A DNA stretch of 52,823 nucleotides from Pseudomonadota bacterium. Lineage in GTDB: Bacteria; Desulfobacterota; Desulfobulbia; Desulfobulbales; Desulfocapsaceae. Under the pieces are notes generated by a model, which did no database searches, was not told the origin of the DNA, and saw only the letters and a program-made list of their open reading frames with translations. The position numbers and the translations under genes were made by a program. Below are positions 34,493 through 44,505 of this stretch, in pieces; the first letter of the stretch is position 1, and every line of letters begins with the position of its first letter. The stretch spans positions 1-52,823 of the forward strand of contig JAEYNP010000046.1 of assembly GCA_023412495.1 (NCBI GenBank), in the 5' to 3' direction.

Positions 34493-36034
34493 CTATTCTT
34501 TTTTGCGCAGGACCGGTGCATATTCATCCCGCATCTTCCGCTTGAGCATCTTGCCGGCGACATTGCAGGGGAAAGAACTCATCGGCACCACATCGTGGAC
34601 TCGTTGAAATTTCGCATGAACCCTGCTGTTGGTCCACTCGAGCAGTTGCTGTGGCGTCACCTCCGCATCCGGATGCAATATTACCGCCGCAACAGGGACT
34701 TCCCCCCACTTCGCGTCGGGAACGCCGATTACCGCGACGTCACGCACACCCGGATGCTGGATAACCACCTCTTCGATATCCTTGGGGTAAACATTCACCC
34801 CGCCCGAGATGATCATGTCCTTGATGCGGTCCACCAGGAATAGGAAGCCATCCTCGTCGACGTACCCGGCATCCCCGGTGTGCAGCCATCCGTCGACAAT
34901 CGCTTTTTTTGTAAGATCGGGTTGCTTGTAATAGCCGAGCATCATCATGGGGCTCTTGCCGCAGATCTCGCCGATTTTCCCCGGTGCGCATTCGTTGCCG
35001 TACGCATCCATGATGCGCAGTTCCATAAATGGAGCGGGAACGCCGACGGAGCCGACCTTGCGGACGGCATCGTGTTTATCGAGCACCGTCATGAACCCTT
35101 CCGTCAATCCGTACAGTTCGTAAAAGCGACCGGGCAGAGTCTCGTTCAGCCGATGTTTGTATTCCAGCAGCAGAGGCGCCCCCACATTATGGATCATTTC
35201 CAGGGATGCGAGTTTCGCCGGGTCGAAGGCGGGGCTGTTCAGGATGGCGATAATCTGCGCCGGCACCATGACGACATGGGTCACTTTCTCCCTCTCGATG
35301 TCGGCGATGACGGCCTCGGCGTTGAAAGTTTTATGGAGGATGTACTTGGCGCCCAGGAACATCCACGGCATCAGGTCCAACATGGCGCCGTTGAAGACGA
35401 TGGCCCCAGCGTGCAACACGACACTCTCGGGCGTCATCCGCCAGGAGGAGGAAAAAATGGTGCAGTACATGGCCCGCACATAATGGGTGTGGATAATCCC
35501 TTTAGGCGCGCCGGTGGTGCCGCTGGAGTACATGATATTGTACATGTCATGGTCGTTTATGGGTATCTCCGGCGGATTCCCCTCGCCTGCCGGACCGACG
35601 AACTCCCTGTAATCGCAAAAACCTTCCGATTGTCCATCCATGCCCACCAGAATATAACGATCATCGGCAATGGCCGGTATCTCCCGACGCAGGGATCGCA
35701 GCACCCCGGCAAAGGAGGCATCGGCAATCACCAAAGTGGTATCCGAGTTCTTCAGCAAGGTGAGCAGGCCGCTCTCATTGAGCATGGTGCTGCAGGGCAC
35801 GATGACCAGACCGGTCTTGGCGGCCGCCCAATAGGCGGCCATCAGCTGCGTGCAATTCGGCAGTATGGTGGCAAACTTGTCCCCTTTCTCCAGACCCGCC
35901 GCAAGCAGAGCATTGGCCAGCTTGTTGACGTAAGCGTTAAATGCCTTGTAGGTGTATCGTTCCCCGCCACAGACGAAACACGGATGATTGGGACGATAAC
36001 GAGCATGGTGCGGTAACAGGCTGCCGATATTCAT
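34493..36034 (-). CDS. Acyl-CoA synthetase (AMP-binding family)
   Basis: A 513-residue adenylate-forming enzyme that activates a fatty or aromatic acid with ATP and CoA. The phosphate-binding motif is YSSGTTGAPKGIIHTH (about 171-186), the A5 motif YELYGLTEG, A7 DGWLHTGDAGY and A8 FLVDRIKDMIISGGVNVYP, with the catalytic Lys in the A10 GKMLKRKMRD. All motifs are intact. It is monocistronic, next to an MFS carrier gene on the same strand 155 bases away, which may import its acid. Chain length cannot be read. Confidence 0.9.
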   Translation of the reverse strand: MNIGSLLPHHARYRPNHPCFVCGGERYTYKAFNAYVNKLANALLAAGLEKGDKFATILPNCTQLMAAYWAAAKTGLVIVPCSTMLNESGLLTLLKNSDTTLVIADASFAGVLRSLRREIPAIADDRYILVGMDGQSEGFCDYREFVGPAGEGNPPEIPINDHDMYNIMYSSGTTGAPKGIIHTHYVRAMYCTIFSSSWRMTPESVVLHAGAIVFNGAMLDLMPWMFLGAKYILHKTFNAEAVIADIEREKVTHVVMVPAQIIAILNSPAFDPAKLASLEMIHNVGAPLLLEYKHRLNETLPGRFYELYGLTEGFMTVLDKHDAVRKVGSVGVPAPFMELRIMDAYGNECAPGKIGEICGKSPMMMLGYYKQPDLTKKAIVDGWLHTGDAGYVDEDGFLFLVDRIKDMIISGGVNVYPKDIEEVVIQHPGVRDVAVIGVPDAKWGEVPVAAVILHPDAEVTPQQLLEWTNSRVHAKFQRVHDVVPMSSFPCNVAGKMLKRKMRDEYAPVLRKKE

Positions 36035-36189
36035 CGCTTTCTCCTTAACGTTGACGACCGATCAATAACAATACCTCCCAATGATTCCCGGCTTTGATAC
36101 TAAACCAATTGGCTTGGAAATTCCTATCAAAATATGAGCGCGTCAATATGTTCCTTGCCCGCCCCCCTCCACTTGAGCGCCCAACTGTC

Positions 36190-37467
36190 CTACTCATCTC
36201 TCATCCTGCAGAAAGATTCCCTCGTAAACAACACCATAAAGACGGATACCAGTGAACACGCCAGAAACCAGACAAAGGCCGATCCGTAGGCCTGCGCTCC
36301 GTAGATCCTGGCGCCGTTGACCAGCGCCCCGTCCCAATGTGCATCGAGGATTTTTCCAAGCAACGGCTGCATGATCGCGGCCACCCCCAGAACCGACATG
36401 TTCACGACACCCCCGACCGCTCCCGATGCTCCCGGATGATTGGCCTCCCTGGCAAAAGCAAACCCGATGATAAGGGCGCCGGAAGAAAAGCCGATGGCGG
36501 CAAGCAGCGGATACAACAAGACATAGGGCAACTCCACGAACAGGAAGACCGCCCAAAGACTGGTAGAGAGGATCGTGCCGACAAGATAGGGCAGTTTGCG
36601 CCTGCCGATCCGGTCGGACAGAGCACCCAGTGTCGGCCCGCCGATGGCCCAAGCTATCAGCATGGTGGAGGTTATGGTGGCGGCCTGGGCGCGTTCGAGC
36701 CCATAAACCTGCATGAGATACGGCACGCCCCAGAGGCCTGCGAACACAAGGACGGGTGAGGCTGAAAGCCCTCCTGCAAAAAATAGCAGCCAAGTATCAT
36801 TCCTGCTTACCACCGACTTGAGAGCCTGCCCCGCGGGCAGATTCCCGTTTTCGAGGACAGAGGCGTGGGCATGGCTTTTATAACCATATTCGCTCGGATC
36901 ATCTCGTACCGCCAGCCAGGTAATGATCGCGATCACGAAGGTAATAGCCCCGCTCACCGCCATCGCCGTCCTCCACCCCACTCCGGCAACCGCTTCAGAA
37001 AGAGGAACGCCGGCCAGCACACCGCCCAGGTTGCCCAGGAGAAGCGCCACACCGGTGACCATCGCGAATCTGTTGGTCGCAAACCAATGACCGGCGAGTT
37101 TCATGCATGTCACAAAGGCGACAGCCACCGAGGCCCCGACGATGAACCGGCCGGCATACACGAACCAGAGGCTCGGCCCCCAGGCAAAAGTAAGTATCCC
37201 GACAGTTGCGCCGATACAGGCAAAGCTGCTGAGCCGGCGGGGGCCGATGCGATCGACCAGCAAACCGCTGGGGATCTGCATGGCCGCATAGGCATAAAAA
37301 TATGCCGCGGAAAGGTTGCCGATCATGGCGCCGCTGATCTGGAAATCCCGCATCAGCTGATCGACCATGACCGCCGGTGCCATCCTCTGAAAAAACCCAA
37401 TGAGATACAGAGCCCCCACCAGACCCCACATCAACCAGGCCAGCCACATTGATGGATATTGTTTCAT
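36190..37467 (-). CDS. MFS transporter
   Basis: A 425-residue, 12-helix major facilitator transporter. The motif-A loop between helices 2 and 3 reads IPSGLLVDRIGPRRLSS, and its degenerate repeat in the second half is LGALSDRIGRRKLPYLVG. The first helix is typical (MWLAWLMWGLVGALYLIGFF). ATG 37467 sits at the usual distance from helix 1; a longer frame upstream is not supported. The GLARTE or DHA subtype cannot be decided. Possible partner of the acyl-CoA synthetase downstream in the same direction. Confidence 0.87.
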   Translation of the reverse strand: MKQYPSMWLAWLMWGLVGALYLIGFFQRMAPAVMVDQLMRDFQISGAMIGNLSAAYFYAYAAMQIPSGLLVDRIGPRRLSSFACIGATVGILTFAWGPSLWFVYAGRFIVGASVAVAFVTCMKLAGHWFATNRFAMVTGVALLLGNLGGVLAGVPLSEAVAGVGWRTAMAVSGAITFVIAIITWLAVRDDPSEYGYKSHAHASVLENGNLPAGQALKSVVSRNDTWLLFFAGGLSASPVLVFAGLWGVPYLMQVYGLERAQAATITSTMLIAWAIGGPTLGALSDRIGRRKLPYLVGTILSTSLWAVFLFVELPYVLLYPLLAAIGFSSGALIIGFAFAREANHPGASGAVGGVVNMSVLGVAAIMQPLLGKILDAHWDGALVNGARIYGAQAYGSAFVWFLACSLVSVFMVLFTRESFCRMRDE

Positions 37468-38012
37468 GTACGTAGACGTATGAGGTTTGAGGGTTGGATT
37501 CCACCGCTCTCGGCCCTGCCTATATACTCCATGAGAGACGGAACAAGAAGATGAATATGCCTCAATTGTATATCTCCCGCACCCTTTCACACCAATGGCT
37601 GAAGGCTTTGTTATCTGCCAAAGTTGTCGACCAGCCGGCCCAACGTCCTTGCCTGCTATGCTGCAGACGTGGTAAAATCAGCGGCAGCTTAAGATCATTA
37701 TTGGTGATTTCAAATAACTACAAGACAATCCGGCTCGAACGATGAAGACCAATACCGAAATCGACACGACGCATGGAAGAAATGCGGTTTCAAGTCGTCC
37801 CAAATCGGGTAGGGTTCAGCCACTTTGCCGGGTCGTGACACAATACCTTCATGAGTGCACTAAAGGTTGTGCCATTTATAACCGTGGGCCTGAGTGAAAC
37901 ATCGAGCTCCTCTTTTTCTTGAAAAGATTTTCGTGCCGCTCATCTGCCGCAGACCGATGAGGAATCGTGGGATGATGACGCGCTTGTTTTAACGAATTGG
38001 ATCGAAGTGGTA
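37468..38012. other. 545-base gap between the MFS and FtsK-like genes
   Basis: It holds the leaders of two divergent genes. Several short frames exist but none has a ribosome site plus protein-like content. No repeat or strong hairpin was seen. Confidence 0.4.
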
Positions 38013-40655
38013 ATGAAATGTGGTAGGGAGTACGGAAGGCGATGGGTGGCTTTGGTGCCGGTCTGCGCGATTGCGGCAGTCTTGACGCTCCCGCTGTCCT
38101 GGAGGGTAGCTTTGATTTTCGCCGCACTCGGCCTTGGGCTGAGCGTGCCACATTGGCTGGGGCGATCGAGGCGGAATCCTGTCGATGGGAAGATTGCACG
38201 GCTGGAATCTGCCGGTTTGCGGTGGTCGCGTGGAGGACGCAGGCCGACGAATGGCACACGACCACCTGACGCAAAGAAGAGCTTTGCAGATACACGTGTT
38301 GGAACGTGTGGGCTGAAAAACGGGGCGTGCGCGAGAGGGAATTCGGCGCCCGTCGTCACAGCGTCAGGCATGTTTGGAATCGGCGTTCTCTCGCAACCGC
38401 TGGGGAAGATCGAGCCTCCCTCACCACCGGAGAAACCGGAGAGAGTAGATCATGTTACACCGTCTGTCGGCGGTCGAGCCGGATCAGAGCTGACTTCCAG
38501 GACGCCGGCGGTCTTGATGGACGCCCAAGAGATCCGCCAACGGCTGACAGCGAACAATGAGGCACCAGTGCCGGACGCAACGGACTGGATCCGGCCGGAT
38601 GTGCCTGAGGAGAAGGTTCGCGGGTATAGACTCGTCAGCGGACCGAGCGGCGATTTGACGGTAATCACCGATGCCGCCCATTGCGGTTGCGATCCGTTTA
38701 CGGACTGCTCGACGGGAGAGGAAATCACACCCCCCGAGGCCCCCTCGCTGTTTTCTCCATCATCCACCCCACTCTACGTGGAAGGAATTTCGACGGCTGG
38801 TTCTGAAACCGTATCCGAACCCCCGCCACATGAGGAAGTAATGCCGGATGAAGTGGACATTGTGGAGGTGGACATTGCCGAAGTGGATATCCCCGAGGTC
38901 GATATCGAGGATGTGGAAATCGAGAATGTGGAGGATTTCGCCGATGTCCGGGCAGGCACACCCGGCGCCACACCGAACGGAGAGCTGCCCCCGAAACCGG
39001 TGATCGGGGTGGTGATGCTTCCGGCTCGAATGTCGCCAGAGAAGCGAATGCCGATGACACACCCGCCTCAGCCACCCGAGCCGCTTTGCCACGACCCTGG
39101 AACCCCTGATCCTGCCGAGCCGGAAGAGAAGTGGATGCCTGCCGGACCGGCCTGCCAGGAAGACGATGTCGGCAAAAGCAGCCCGTTCCAACCGCGAGCC
39201 TATCCTGGGGAGTTGCCGCCGATCGACCTGCTGTATCCTGCCGATACCCAGTCAGTTTCGATGAGCCCGGAGGATCTGATCGACTGCGGTATCCTCATCG
39301 AGGAAAAGCTCGCGGAATTCCGCGTCAAGGTCAATGTCCAGGATGCCTGCGCCGGACCGGTGATCACCCGCTATGAAGTGCAGCCGGCGGTCGGCGTCCG
39401 GGGCGGCCAGATCGTCAATCTGATGAAGGATTTGGCCCGGGCCCTGGGTGTGGCTGCCATCCGGGTGGTCGAAACTATTCCCGGCAAGACCTGTATGGGC
39501 CTGGAACTGCCCAATCCGCGCCGCCAGATGATTCGTCTTTCCGAGGTGCTGTCTTCCGAGGCCTTCCAGGCCCATGATTCCAAACTGGCCCTGGTGCTCG
39601 GCAAGGACATCACGGGAGGCCCTGTGGTAGCGGATCTGGCCAGGGCGCCGCACATGCTGGTGGCCGGGACGACCGGCTCGGGAAAATCGGTGGGCGTGAA
39701 CGCCATGATCCTGTCACTGTTGTACCGGACGACTCCGGCTGAGGTCCGCCTGGTCATGATCGACCCGAAAATGCTGGAACTGTCTATCTATGACGGCATT
39801 CCTCATCTGCTCGCACCGGTGGTGACGGACATGAAGCACGCAGCCAATGCCCTGGCGTGGTGCGTGCGGGAGATGGAGCGGCGCTACCGGCTGATGAGCG
39901 CGCTCAGGGTGCGCAATCTGGCGGGCTACAACCAGAAGGCGCGCGAGGCCATAAACGCGGGGGAGCTGCTTGTACCGGGAACTTTCGAGCCGCTTTCGCC
40001 GCTCCCCTACATAGTGGTAGTGGTCGACGAGTTTGCCGACCTTATGATGGTGGCCGGCAAAAAGATCGAGGAACTGATCGCCCGCCTGGCGCAGAAAGCG
40101 CGGGCGGCCGGCATTCACCTGATACTCGCCACCCAGCGTCCGTCGGTCGATGTCATTACCGGGCTGATCAAGGCCAACATCCCGACCCGCATCGCCTTTC
40201 AGGTGTCGTCCAAGATCGACAGCCGCACCATCCTCGACCAGATGGGCGCGGAATGCCTGCTGGGCCAGGGCGATATGCTGTACCTCCCGCCCGGGACCGG
40301 CTACCCGCAGCGGGTGCACGGGGCCTTTGTCGCCGACGAGGAGGTGCAGGCCGTTGCCGAGTATCTCAAGCAGTTCGGCGAACCCGATTATATGGAGGGC
40401 GTGCTCGGGGGAGTGGAAGACCCGGAGGGTGTGGGAGCGGGAGAAGAGCGGACCGCCGAGGAGATCGATCCCCTGTACGACGAGGCGGTGGAATTCGTGA
40501 TCAGTTCCCGGCGCGCCTCGGTTTCGGCGATTCAACGCCAACTGCGGGTGGGCTATAACCGGGCCGCCAGAATGGTCGAGCAGATGGAGGCATCCGGCCT
40601 GGTGAGCCCGATGGAGAACAACGGCAACCGGGCGGTCCTGGTGCCCGCACCGTAG
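38013..40655 (+). CDS. ftsK: FtsK/SpoIIIE-type DNA translocase with reduced membrane domain
   Basis: An 880-residue DNA-pumping ATPase. Only one or two membrane helices are visible (about residues 11-46) instead of the usual four. A long linker (about 50-400) follows, rich in Pro and Glu, with a run of acidic pentapeptides (EVDI-type, about 280-308). The motor is complete: [24 protein letters not shown], Walker [11 protein letters not shown] (551-560), [19 protein letters not shown], Walker [25 protein letters not shown] and the [14 protein letters not shown] loop. The gamma domain ([20 protein letters not shown] to the end) should read KOPS-like sites. No ribosome site is clear at ATG 38013. 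Either the cell's main FtsK with an unusual N-terminus or a paralogue. Confidence 0.87.
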   Translation: MKCGREYGRRWVALVPVCAIAAVLTLPLSWRVALIFAALGLGLSVPHWLGRSRRNPVDGKIARLESAGLRWSRGGRRPTNGTRPPDAKKSFADTRVGTCGLKNGACARGNSAPVVTASGMFGIGVLSQPLGKIEPPSPPEKPERVDHVTPSVGGRAGSELTSRTPAVLMDAQEIRQRLTANNEAPVPDATDWIRPDVPEEKVRGYRLVSGPSGDLTVITDAAHCGCDPFTDCSTGEEITPPEAPSLFSPSSTPLYVEGISTAGSETVSEPPPHEEVMPDEVDIVEVDIAEVDIPEVDIEDVEIENVEDFADVRAGTPGATPNGELPPKPVIGVVMLPARMSPEKRMPMTHPPQPPEPLCHDPGTPDPAEPEEKWMPAGPACQEDDVGKSSPFQPRAYPGELPPIDLLYPADTQSVSMSPEDLIDCGILIEEKLAEFRVKVNVQDACAGPVITRYEVQPAVGVRGGQIVNLMKDLARALGVAAIRVVETIPGKTCMGLELPNPRRQMIRLSEVLSSEAFQAHDSKLALVLGKDITGGPVVADLARAPHMLVAGTTGSGKSVGVNAMILSLLYRTTPAEVRLVMIDPKMLELSIYDGIPHLLAPVVTDMKHAANALAWCVREMERRYRLMSALRVRNLAGYNQKAREAINAGELLVPGTFEPLSPLPYIVVVVDEFADLMMVAGKKIEELIARLAQKARAAGIHLILATQRPSVDVITGLIKANIPTRIAFQVSSKIDSRTILDQMGAECLLGQGDMLYLPPGTGYPQRVHGAFVADEEVQAVAEYLKQFGEPDYMEGVLGGVEDPEGVGAGEERTAEEIDPLYDEAVEFVISSRRASVSAIQRQLRVGYNRAARMVEQMEASGLVSPMENNGNRAVLVPAP

Positions 40656-40677
40656 GAGCGGTGGACAGGCTCGTAGC

Positions 40678-40827
40678 CGCATTCCTCACCCTATCGAGGC
40701 CGACATCTATGTGATGGTGGACGGCGACGCTAACTACAACGCCGCCGCAGCCCGCATTCTCTTCGTTAGTGGCTTATTTGGCATTATCGGCACAATGTTG
40801 GGAAGAAAAAATAGTAATATTTCATGA
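40678..40827 (+). pseudogene. Remnant of a GT2 glycosyltransferase
   Basis: A short frame reads IEADIYVMVDGDANYNAAAAR, close to the DxD-containing VDGD segment of dolichyl-phosphate-mannose-synthase-like glycosyltransferases. It lacks start, the remaining catalytic domain and any ribosome site, and diverges into AT-rich sequence after about 25 codons. Probably the scar of a deleted gene directly after ftsK. Confidence 0.4.
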
Positions 40828-40962
40828 GATAATAGCTCCATTTTGCCGTAGTCGATCATTGATACTACTTTTCTATCAAGCGTTGATATTGTGGCATGAG
40901 GTACTTGAAAATCCTTTTTGCCTTGCAACGATCCGCCAGGCCAAAGCTGCCAGAGTAAATAT

Positions 40963-41769
40963 TCAGTTGACCTTGAGCCTGCCACCGCGGCCAAGCCCGC
41001 CTTTTACTTCCTGAGCCTTGTAGTTACGGAGCGATATAACCATCTTGTTATAAGCATCTATAAACGCAGCAACTGTAGCCTTGCCCTCTGGTGTTTTGGA
41101 AAAGCCGCTCAGGTGGCCCGCAGCACCACCACCAAAAGCAGCTAGTGCAGTTCCATAGTTAGTGGATGTGGAACTGCCCTCGGCGGCGGAGATCTGCACA
41201 GCCGACCGAATGTCGAAAAGGGATAGGGTGACAACGGATGCTTTTGCTTCCATACTTCCCGCTACCCTTCCTATTGCGTGGTGGACCAGGCCGCCAAGTG
41301 CTGCGCCTATCTTGCCCACAGGAGAATCGTTGATTGCGATGTGGGGCTCAAGATAATAATCCGCGGCAACCCGCTGGCCTTTTTGCTGCTTTGAACCAGC
41401 ACGGTATTCTCCTGAATTGCGCTGTATGTCAGTGATCCGGGCAAGGTGGCTATCCGTCCGCAAGTTTCCGACCGAGGTAATCACGAAACAATTCGACTGC
41501 TGTACGGCTAATCGCAGAAGGGGCTCGATGCTGGTTACTTGAGTGGTACTGCCGAAGTGGCCGTACCAAGCGGAAGCCCGACCGTCATCAATCGCAAGGG
41601 TCCCCAGCGTCTCTTGGCAGCGCTCCAGAGTGTCATCGGCATCAACACTTGTCCCGCCACCGGCAGACCCCGAAACAGCCGTCTTTTGTGTGCCTGTTGT
41701 TACACAACTGGAAGCCAAGCCGAGCAGAATTATCATTGCCGTAATCTTTGGTCCGATCCTTCTTTTCAT
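40963..41769 (-). CDS. CsgG/HfaB-like lipoprotein
   Basis: A 268-residue outer-membrane lipoprotein candidate. The signal peptide ends in lipobox LASSC (Cys22). The mature part resembles the CsgG/HfaB fold: LLRLAVQQSNCFVITSV, ADYYLEPHIAIND, KASVVTLSLFDIRSAVQISAAEG and a final DAYNKMVISLRN. CsgG forms the curli secretion pore; distant members of the family have other roles. ATG 41769 follows GAGGAG. It is downstream of a Sel1-like lipoprotein on the same strand with a small hairpin between, so a shared transcript is likely. Confidence 0.7.
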   Translation of the reverse strand: MKRRIGPKITAMIILLGLASSCVTTGTQKTAVSGSAGGGTSVDADDTLERCQETLGTLAIDDGRASAWYGHFGSTTQVTSIEPLLRLAVQQSNCFVITSVGNLRTDSHLARITDIQRNSGEYRAGSKQQKGQRVAADYYLEPHIAINDSPVGKIGAALGGLVHHAIGRVAGSMEAKASVVTLSLFDIRSAVQISAAEGSSTSTNYGTALAAFGGGAAGHLSGFSKTPEGKATVAAFIDAYNKMVISLRNYKAQEVKGGLGRGGRLKVN

Positions 41770-41785
41770 TGTCAATATTCTCCTC

Positions 41786-41809
41786 TAATGCGGGCATCAG
41801 CCCGCATTA
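41786..41809 (-). repeat. Hairpin related to the third stem of the dispersed repeat
   Basis: TAATGCGGGC and GCCCGCATTA around ATCA form a 10-bp stem. It matches the TGCGGGC...GCCCGCA hairpin of copies A and B. It overlaps the stop codon of the Sel1-like gene and precedes the ribosome site of the CsgG-like gene. Confidence 0.6.
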
Positions 41810-42385
41810 ATAGAAGTACCAGTATCCACGGCGCCAATACGATCTGTACGGATATCCGGCATGCCAATACCCATAGAAGACGCCCCGCCAGCTGTTCTGC
41901 CAACGCCAATAGGCTTCATCAGATTTCTTTGCCGCGCTGGCTTCAAGCAGCAGCTTTTTCGCCGTGTTGTCACCGCGGCCGGCGGCTATGGTCAACCACT
42001 TCTCAGCTTCTCGTGGATCTGAGCCCATTTCTTCAAACCCCGTGAGGTAAAGGCAACCTAATGCCCTCTGTGCATCGAGATCACCGCCTTCCGCTGCCTT
42101 ACGCATCCAGACCAAGGCTTGATAGCCATCCTGAGGGACGCCATCGCCCCGGAAAAAACGGAGTCCGAGGTCGTATGCTGCGCGAACATCTTTTTCGCCA
42201 AGAGACTTTAAAGCCGCAATTCGCCCATCTGGATCTTCGTCAGGAAATTCCCTGGATGAATCGTAACTAGAGTAGTTTCGGCTTCTATCAGTACATCCAC
42301 TATCGTCGCAAATTCGTATGGTTTTCTCTGCGGCGGTCTGGGTACAGGAAGCCAAGACAAAGCAAAGCAGAAACGCTAACTTCAT
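41807..42385 (-). CDS. Sel1-repeat lipoprotein
   Basis: A 192-residue protein with a lipobox (VLASC, Cys14). Two to three Sel1-like repeats follow in the middle: DVRAAYDLGLRFFRGDGVPQ, ALVWMRKAAEGGDLDAQRALG and AEKWLTIAAGRGD. The C-terminus is rich in Tyr, Trp and Arg (YGYWHAGYPYRSYWRRGYW). Sel1 repeats mediate protein contacts at the envelope. ATG 42385 follows a GAGGAG ribosome site at rather long spacing. First gene of a two-gene unit with the CsgG-like protein. Confidence 0.8.
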   Translation of the reverse strand: MKLAFLLCFVLASCTQTAAEKTIRICDDSGCTDRSRNYSSYDSSREFPDEDPDGRIAALKSLGEKDVRAAYDLGLRFFRGDGVPQDGYQALVWMRKAAEGGDLDAQRALGCLYLTGFEEMGSDPREAEKWLTIAAGRGDNTAKKLLLEASAAKKSDEAYWRWQNSWRGVFYGYWHAGYPYRSYWRRGYWYFY

Positions 42386-42623
42386 GGGAAAACACTCCTC
42401 ATCCATTTGCGAAATATGCTTCCATTCCATTCGGCAGAATCATGATCAGCGACAGTAGTCGTCAACTACGATTACCCTAAAGAAATAGCTATAGAGTTGA
42501 AGTAATCGTTCACCAGGAAAAGTTTTATCCTATCGGTATCGCGATCGGGATCGACACCGAACTTCAGAGCCTTGTATCCAACAGGGATTTGAACGGTCAC
42601 CTCGCATTCACGCGAATTTCTTT

Positions 42624-42664
42624 CGATACCGATACCGATCCTGATCCTGATCCTGATTTCGATC
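42624..42664. repeat. Tandem hexamer run (GATACC, GATCCT)
   Basis: The sequence is two GATACC units then three GATCCT units, then GATTTC and GATCCG. Its complement starts the region near 42531, so a long-range stem is possible. Confidence 0.6.
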
Positions 42665-42749
42665 CGGCTATTGTTCAGGTATACCGATGAAAGATTACGA
42701 GTTGAAATATATTCAATGCAACAGCATAAAACTACTTCAAATGGTTAGG

Positions 42750-42771
42750 ATATGCAACATGTTTTGCATAT
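42750..42771. repeat. Hairpin ATATGCAA...TTGCATAT
   Basis: Perfect 8-bp arms with loop CATGTT, in an AT-rich island. Confidence 0.6.
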
Positions 42772-42852
42772 TGTTTTTTGCAGCAAAACATGCAAGCTAT
42801 ATTGAGAAAAATGAGCCAAATATGACAATGCATGCAATTATTAAACTTACAT

Positions 42853-42874
42853 TTGCAACTTATGAAAGTTGCAA
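42853..42874. repeat. Hairpin TTGCAACTT...AAGTTGCAA
   Basis: Perfect 9-bp arms with loop ATGA, 80 bases from the previous hairpin. The arms share TTGCA with it. Confidence 0.6.
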
Positions 42875-43098
42875 GTAAACTTTTTAAGATAGCAGAAAGC
42901 TGTCTGACATCAGCTTTAACATCTTGCTGTATTGCACAGTAATTTCGGCTTCCTGAGAGGCACGATTGAGGGAGCATAGCTATGTGACCGAAAGAGTAAC
43001 GAAACCAGGAAGCCAAAAGGACAAGCAAGATACAACAGACGATGCTTGACAGGACACTAGGCTATCGGAAAAATAATTAGGAATAAACAGGTGCGCGC

Positions 43099-43534
43099 AT
43101 GACCATTCAACTGCCCATTGTCGACTTCTCCGAAGAACAACGCAAATTATGGAAACGCGTGTCGGATCTTTGGGCATTATCGAAGGGAAGAAATGAGGGC
43201 CAGATACGCGCCACTCTGCATCCTGACTATGTCGGCTGGGACATGACCGCCCGGCTACCACACGACCGAGATGCTGCGGTTCTCTCTGTGTCGGGCGACT
43301 CTCCAGAACTGCGTGAGTATGAACTCCATCCTCTGAGTGTTCAGGTTTATGAGAAGAAAGTTGGGGTCTCATTACTCCTACTCCGCGATGGTCGTCCCTA
43401 AGGGCGCGGTGCCTGTCAATGTAACTGGCAGATGGAGTGAGGTTTACCTGAAGCAGGGCGAGGCATGGATTATGATTTCTGTCAGCGGCAGGCCTGATGT
43501 GTCAATAGAAGATGATCATGCGAGATCTGCATAA
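43099..43534 (+). pseudogene. SnoaL/DUF4440-like (NTF2-fold) gene, frameshifted
   Basis: Two overlapping frames join into one family-like protein. The first (from ATG 43099) reads DFSEEQRKLWKRVSDLWAL, LHPDYVGWDMTARLPHDRDA and VYEKKVG; the second continues SHYSYSAMVVPK, GRWSEVYLKQGEAWIMISVSG to 43534. The switch falls at GGGG (43363-43366): taking out one G restores a 145-residue NTF2-fold protein. Either a real +1 frameshift in a homopolymer or an assembly error. Members of the fold are small binding or catalytic domains of unknown use here. Confidence 0.65.
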
Positions 43535-43701
43535 CCACAACGTCAATTCGAACGCCCTACTGCGCTGCATTCCGTCGGCCGCCGGCCACACCGATCGTCA
43601 GGCGTTTCTCTTCCCGGTTCAAGGGGAATCTCAACCCAACTCTCGGTAGAACGCGTCTGGATCGCCGCTTCCGAAGAAAAATAGGGACGCTCCAAAAGAG
43701 T

Positions 43702-44433
43702 TTACTGCTTCAGCAAAGCACGGCTGGTAACGGTCAGGGTGATGGCGGCCTTGCCTGGCTGGGCCACCGGAGGCGCCATCGCCTTGGCCTGCATTCCGGT
43801 GTCGAGATAGTCGGACCTCATCATCTCCGGATGAGGAATACTTTCCCCCTGGACATTCACTTCGCGCAGCTCGGCCTTGGATTTGCCCAGGGCACTGGCG
43901 GCCCGGTCGGCCCGGGCCTGCAATCGTTTGAGGGCGCTCTCCATCAGGCTGTCCTGGACGGTTATCGCCGTTTCCGGATCCACGGTGTAGTTCAGACTGT
44001 TCATCGTCAGGTCGAGTTCCTGGAGGGTGCCGGCCAGCTGGAGCAGGGCATGGGCCTCCTTGGACTTCAAGGTCAGTGACTGGCTCCCCTGCCATTTTCT
44101 CTCCTTGGTGCGCGGGTCTGTGGTGGGGTAGACCGAGTAGGAGCCTGTGGCGGTTTTGACCTCCGGGACTTTGGCCGCCAGGTCCAGGGCCTGGCGCATG
44201 GTGGTGTTGATGGCATTCTGCAGCTCAATGGGGTCGGTGTTCACCCGCTGACAGCTGAGGGTGGCGACCAGCAGGTCCTCGGTTATCTCCCGCCGCTCGG
44301 TGGCGGAGATATCGAGGATTACCTGACCCTGGGGCAGGGAAAGAATCGTTGGCTCCTGATCGGCGACCACCGGGCGAGTGGCGCCGATCAGGAAGAGAGT
44401 GATTGTCAGGAGAGCGATGGTGAGCGTTTTCAT
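43702..44433 (-). CDS. SIMPL-domain (DUF541) exported protein
   Basis: A 243-residue periplasmic protein with a Sec signal peptide (MKTLTIALLTITLFLIGATRP, cleavage near Ala25). The mature part has the SIMPL pattern: VILDISATERREI, ATLSCQRVNTDP, TATGSYSVYP, and a C-terminal ALKRLQARADRAASALGKSKAELREVNV ending in a beta strand ITLTVTSRALL. Family roles range from oxidative stress to kinase signalling and are mostly unproven. A GGGCCC hairpin lies just upstream of the start. Confidence 0.85.
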   Translation of the reverse strand: MKTLTIALLTITLFLIGATRPVVADQEPTILSLPQGQVILDISATERREITEDLLVATLSCQRVNTDPIELQNAINTTMRQALDLAAKVPEVKTATGSYSVYPTTDPRTKERKWQGSQSLTLKSKEAHALLQLAGTLQELDLTMNSLNYTVDPETAITVQDSLMESALKRLQARADRAASALGKSKAELREVNVQGESIPHPEMMRSDYLDTGMQAKAMAPPVAQPGKAAITLTVTSRALLKQ

Positions 44434-44505
44434 TAGGAGGTGTATGGTTGAGGCAGGTGAAATGGGGCCCGCCGGGCCCTAACTCTTTGTCAGTGCACAC
44501 CCATG

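Larger units (their letters stand above)
42386..43098. other. 713-base repeat-rich, partly AT-rich region
   Basis: No secure gene; a 63-codon AT-rich frame (42687-42878) has only a weak ribosome site. It contains a GATACC/GATCCT hexamer run (42624-42664) that is complementary to TATCGGTATCG near 42531, an 8-bp hairpin at 42750-42771 and a 9-bp hairpin at 42853-42874. Base composition drops to strongly AT-rich in 42690-42900, unlike the flanks. Confidence 0.5.

Noticed and set aside
34301..34843. Plus-strand open frame over the end of the acyl-CoA synthetase gene
   Set aside because: Mostly an antisense shadow of the synthetase; the free upstream part has no ribosome site or family similarity.
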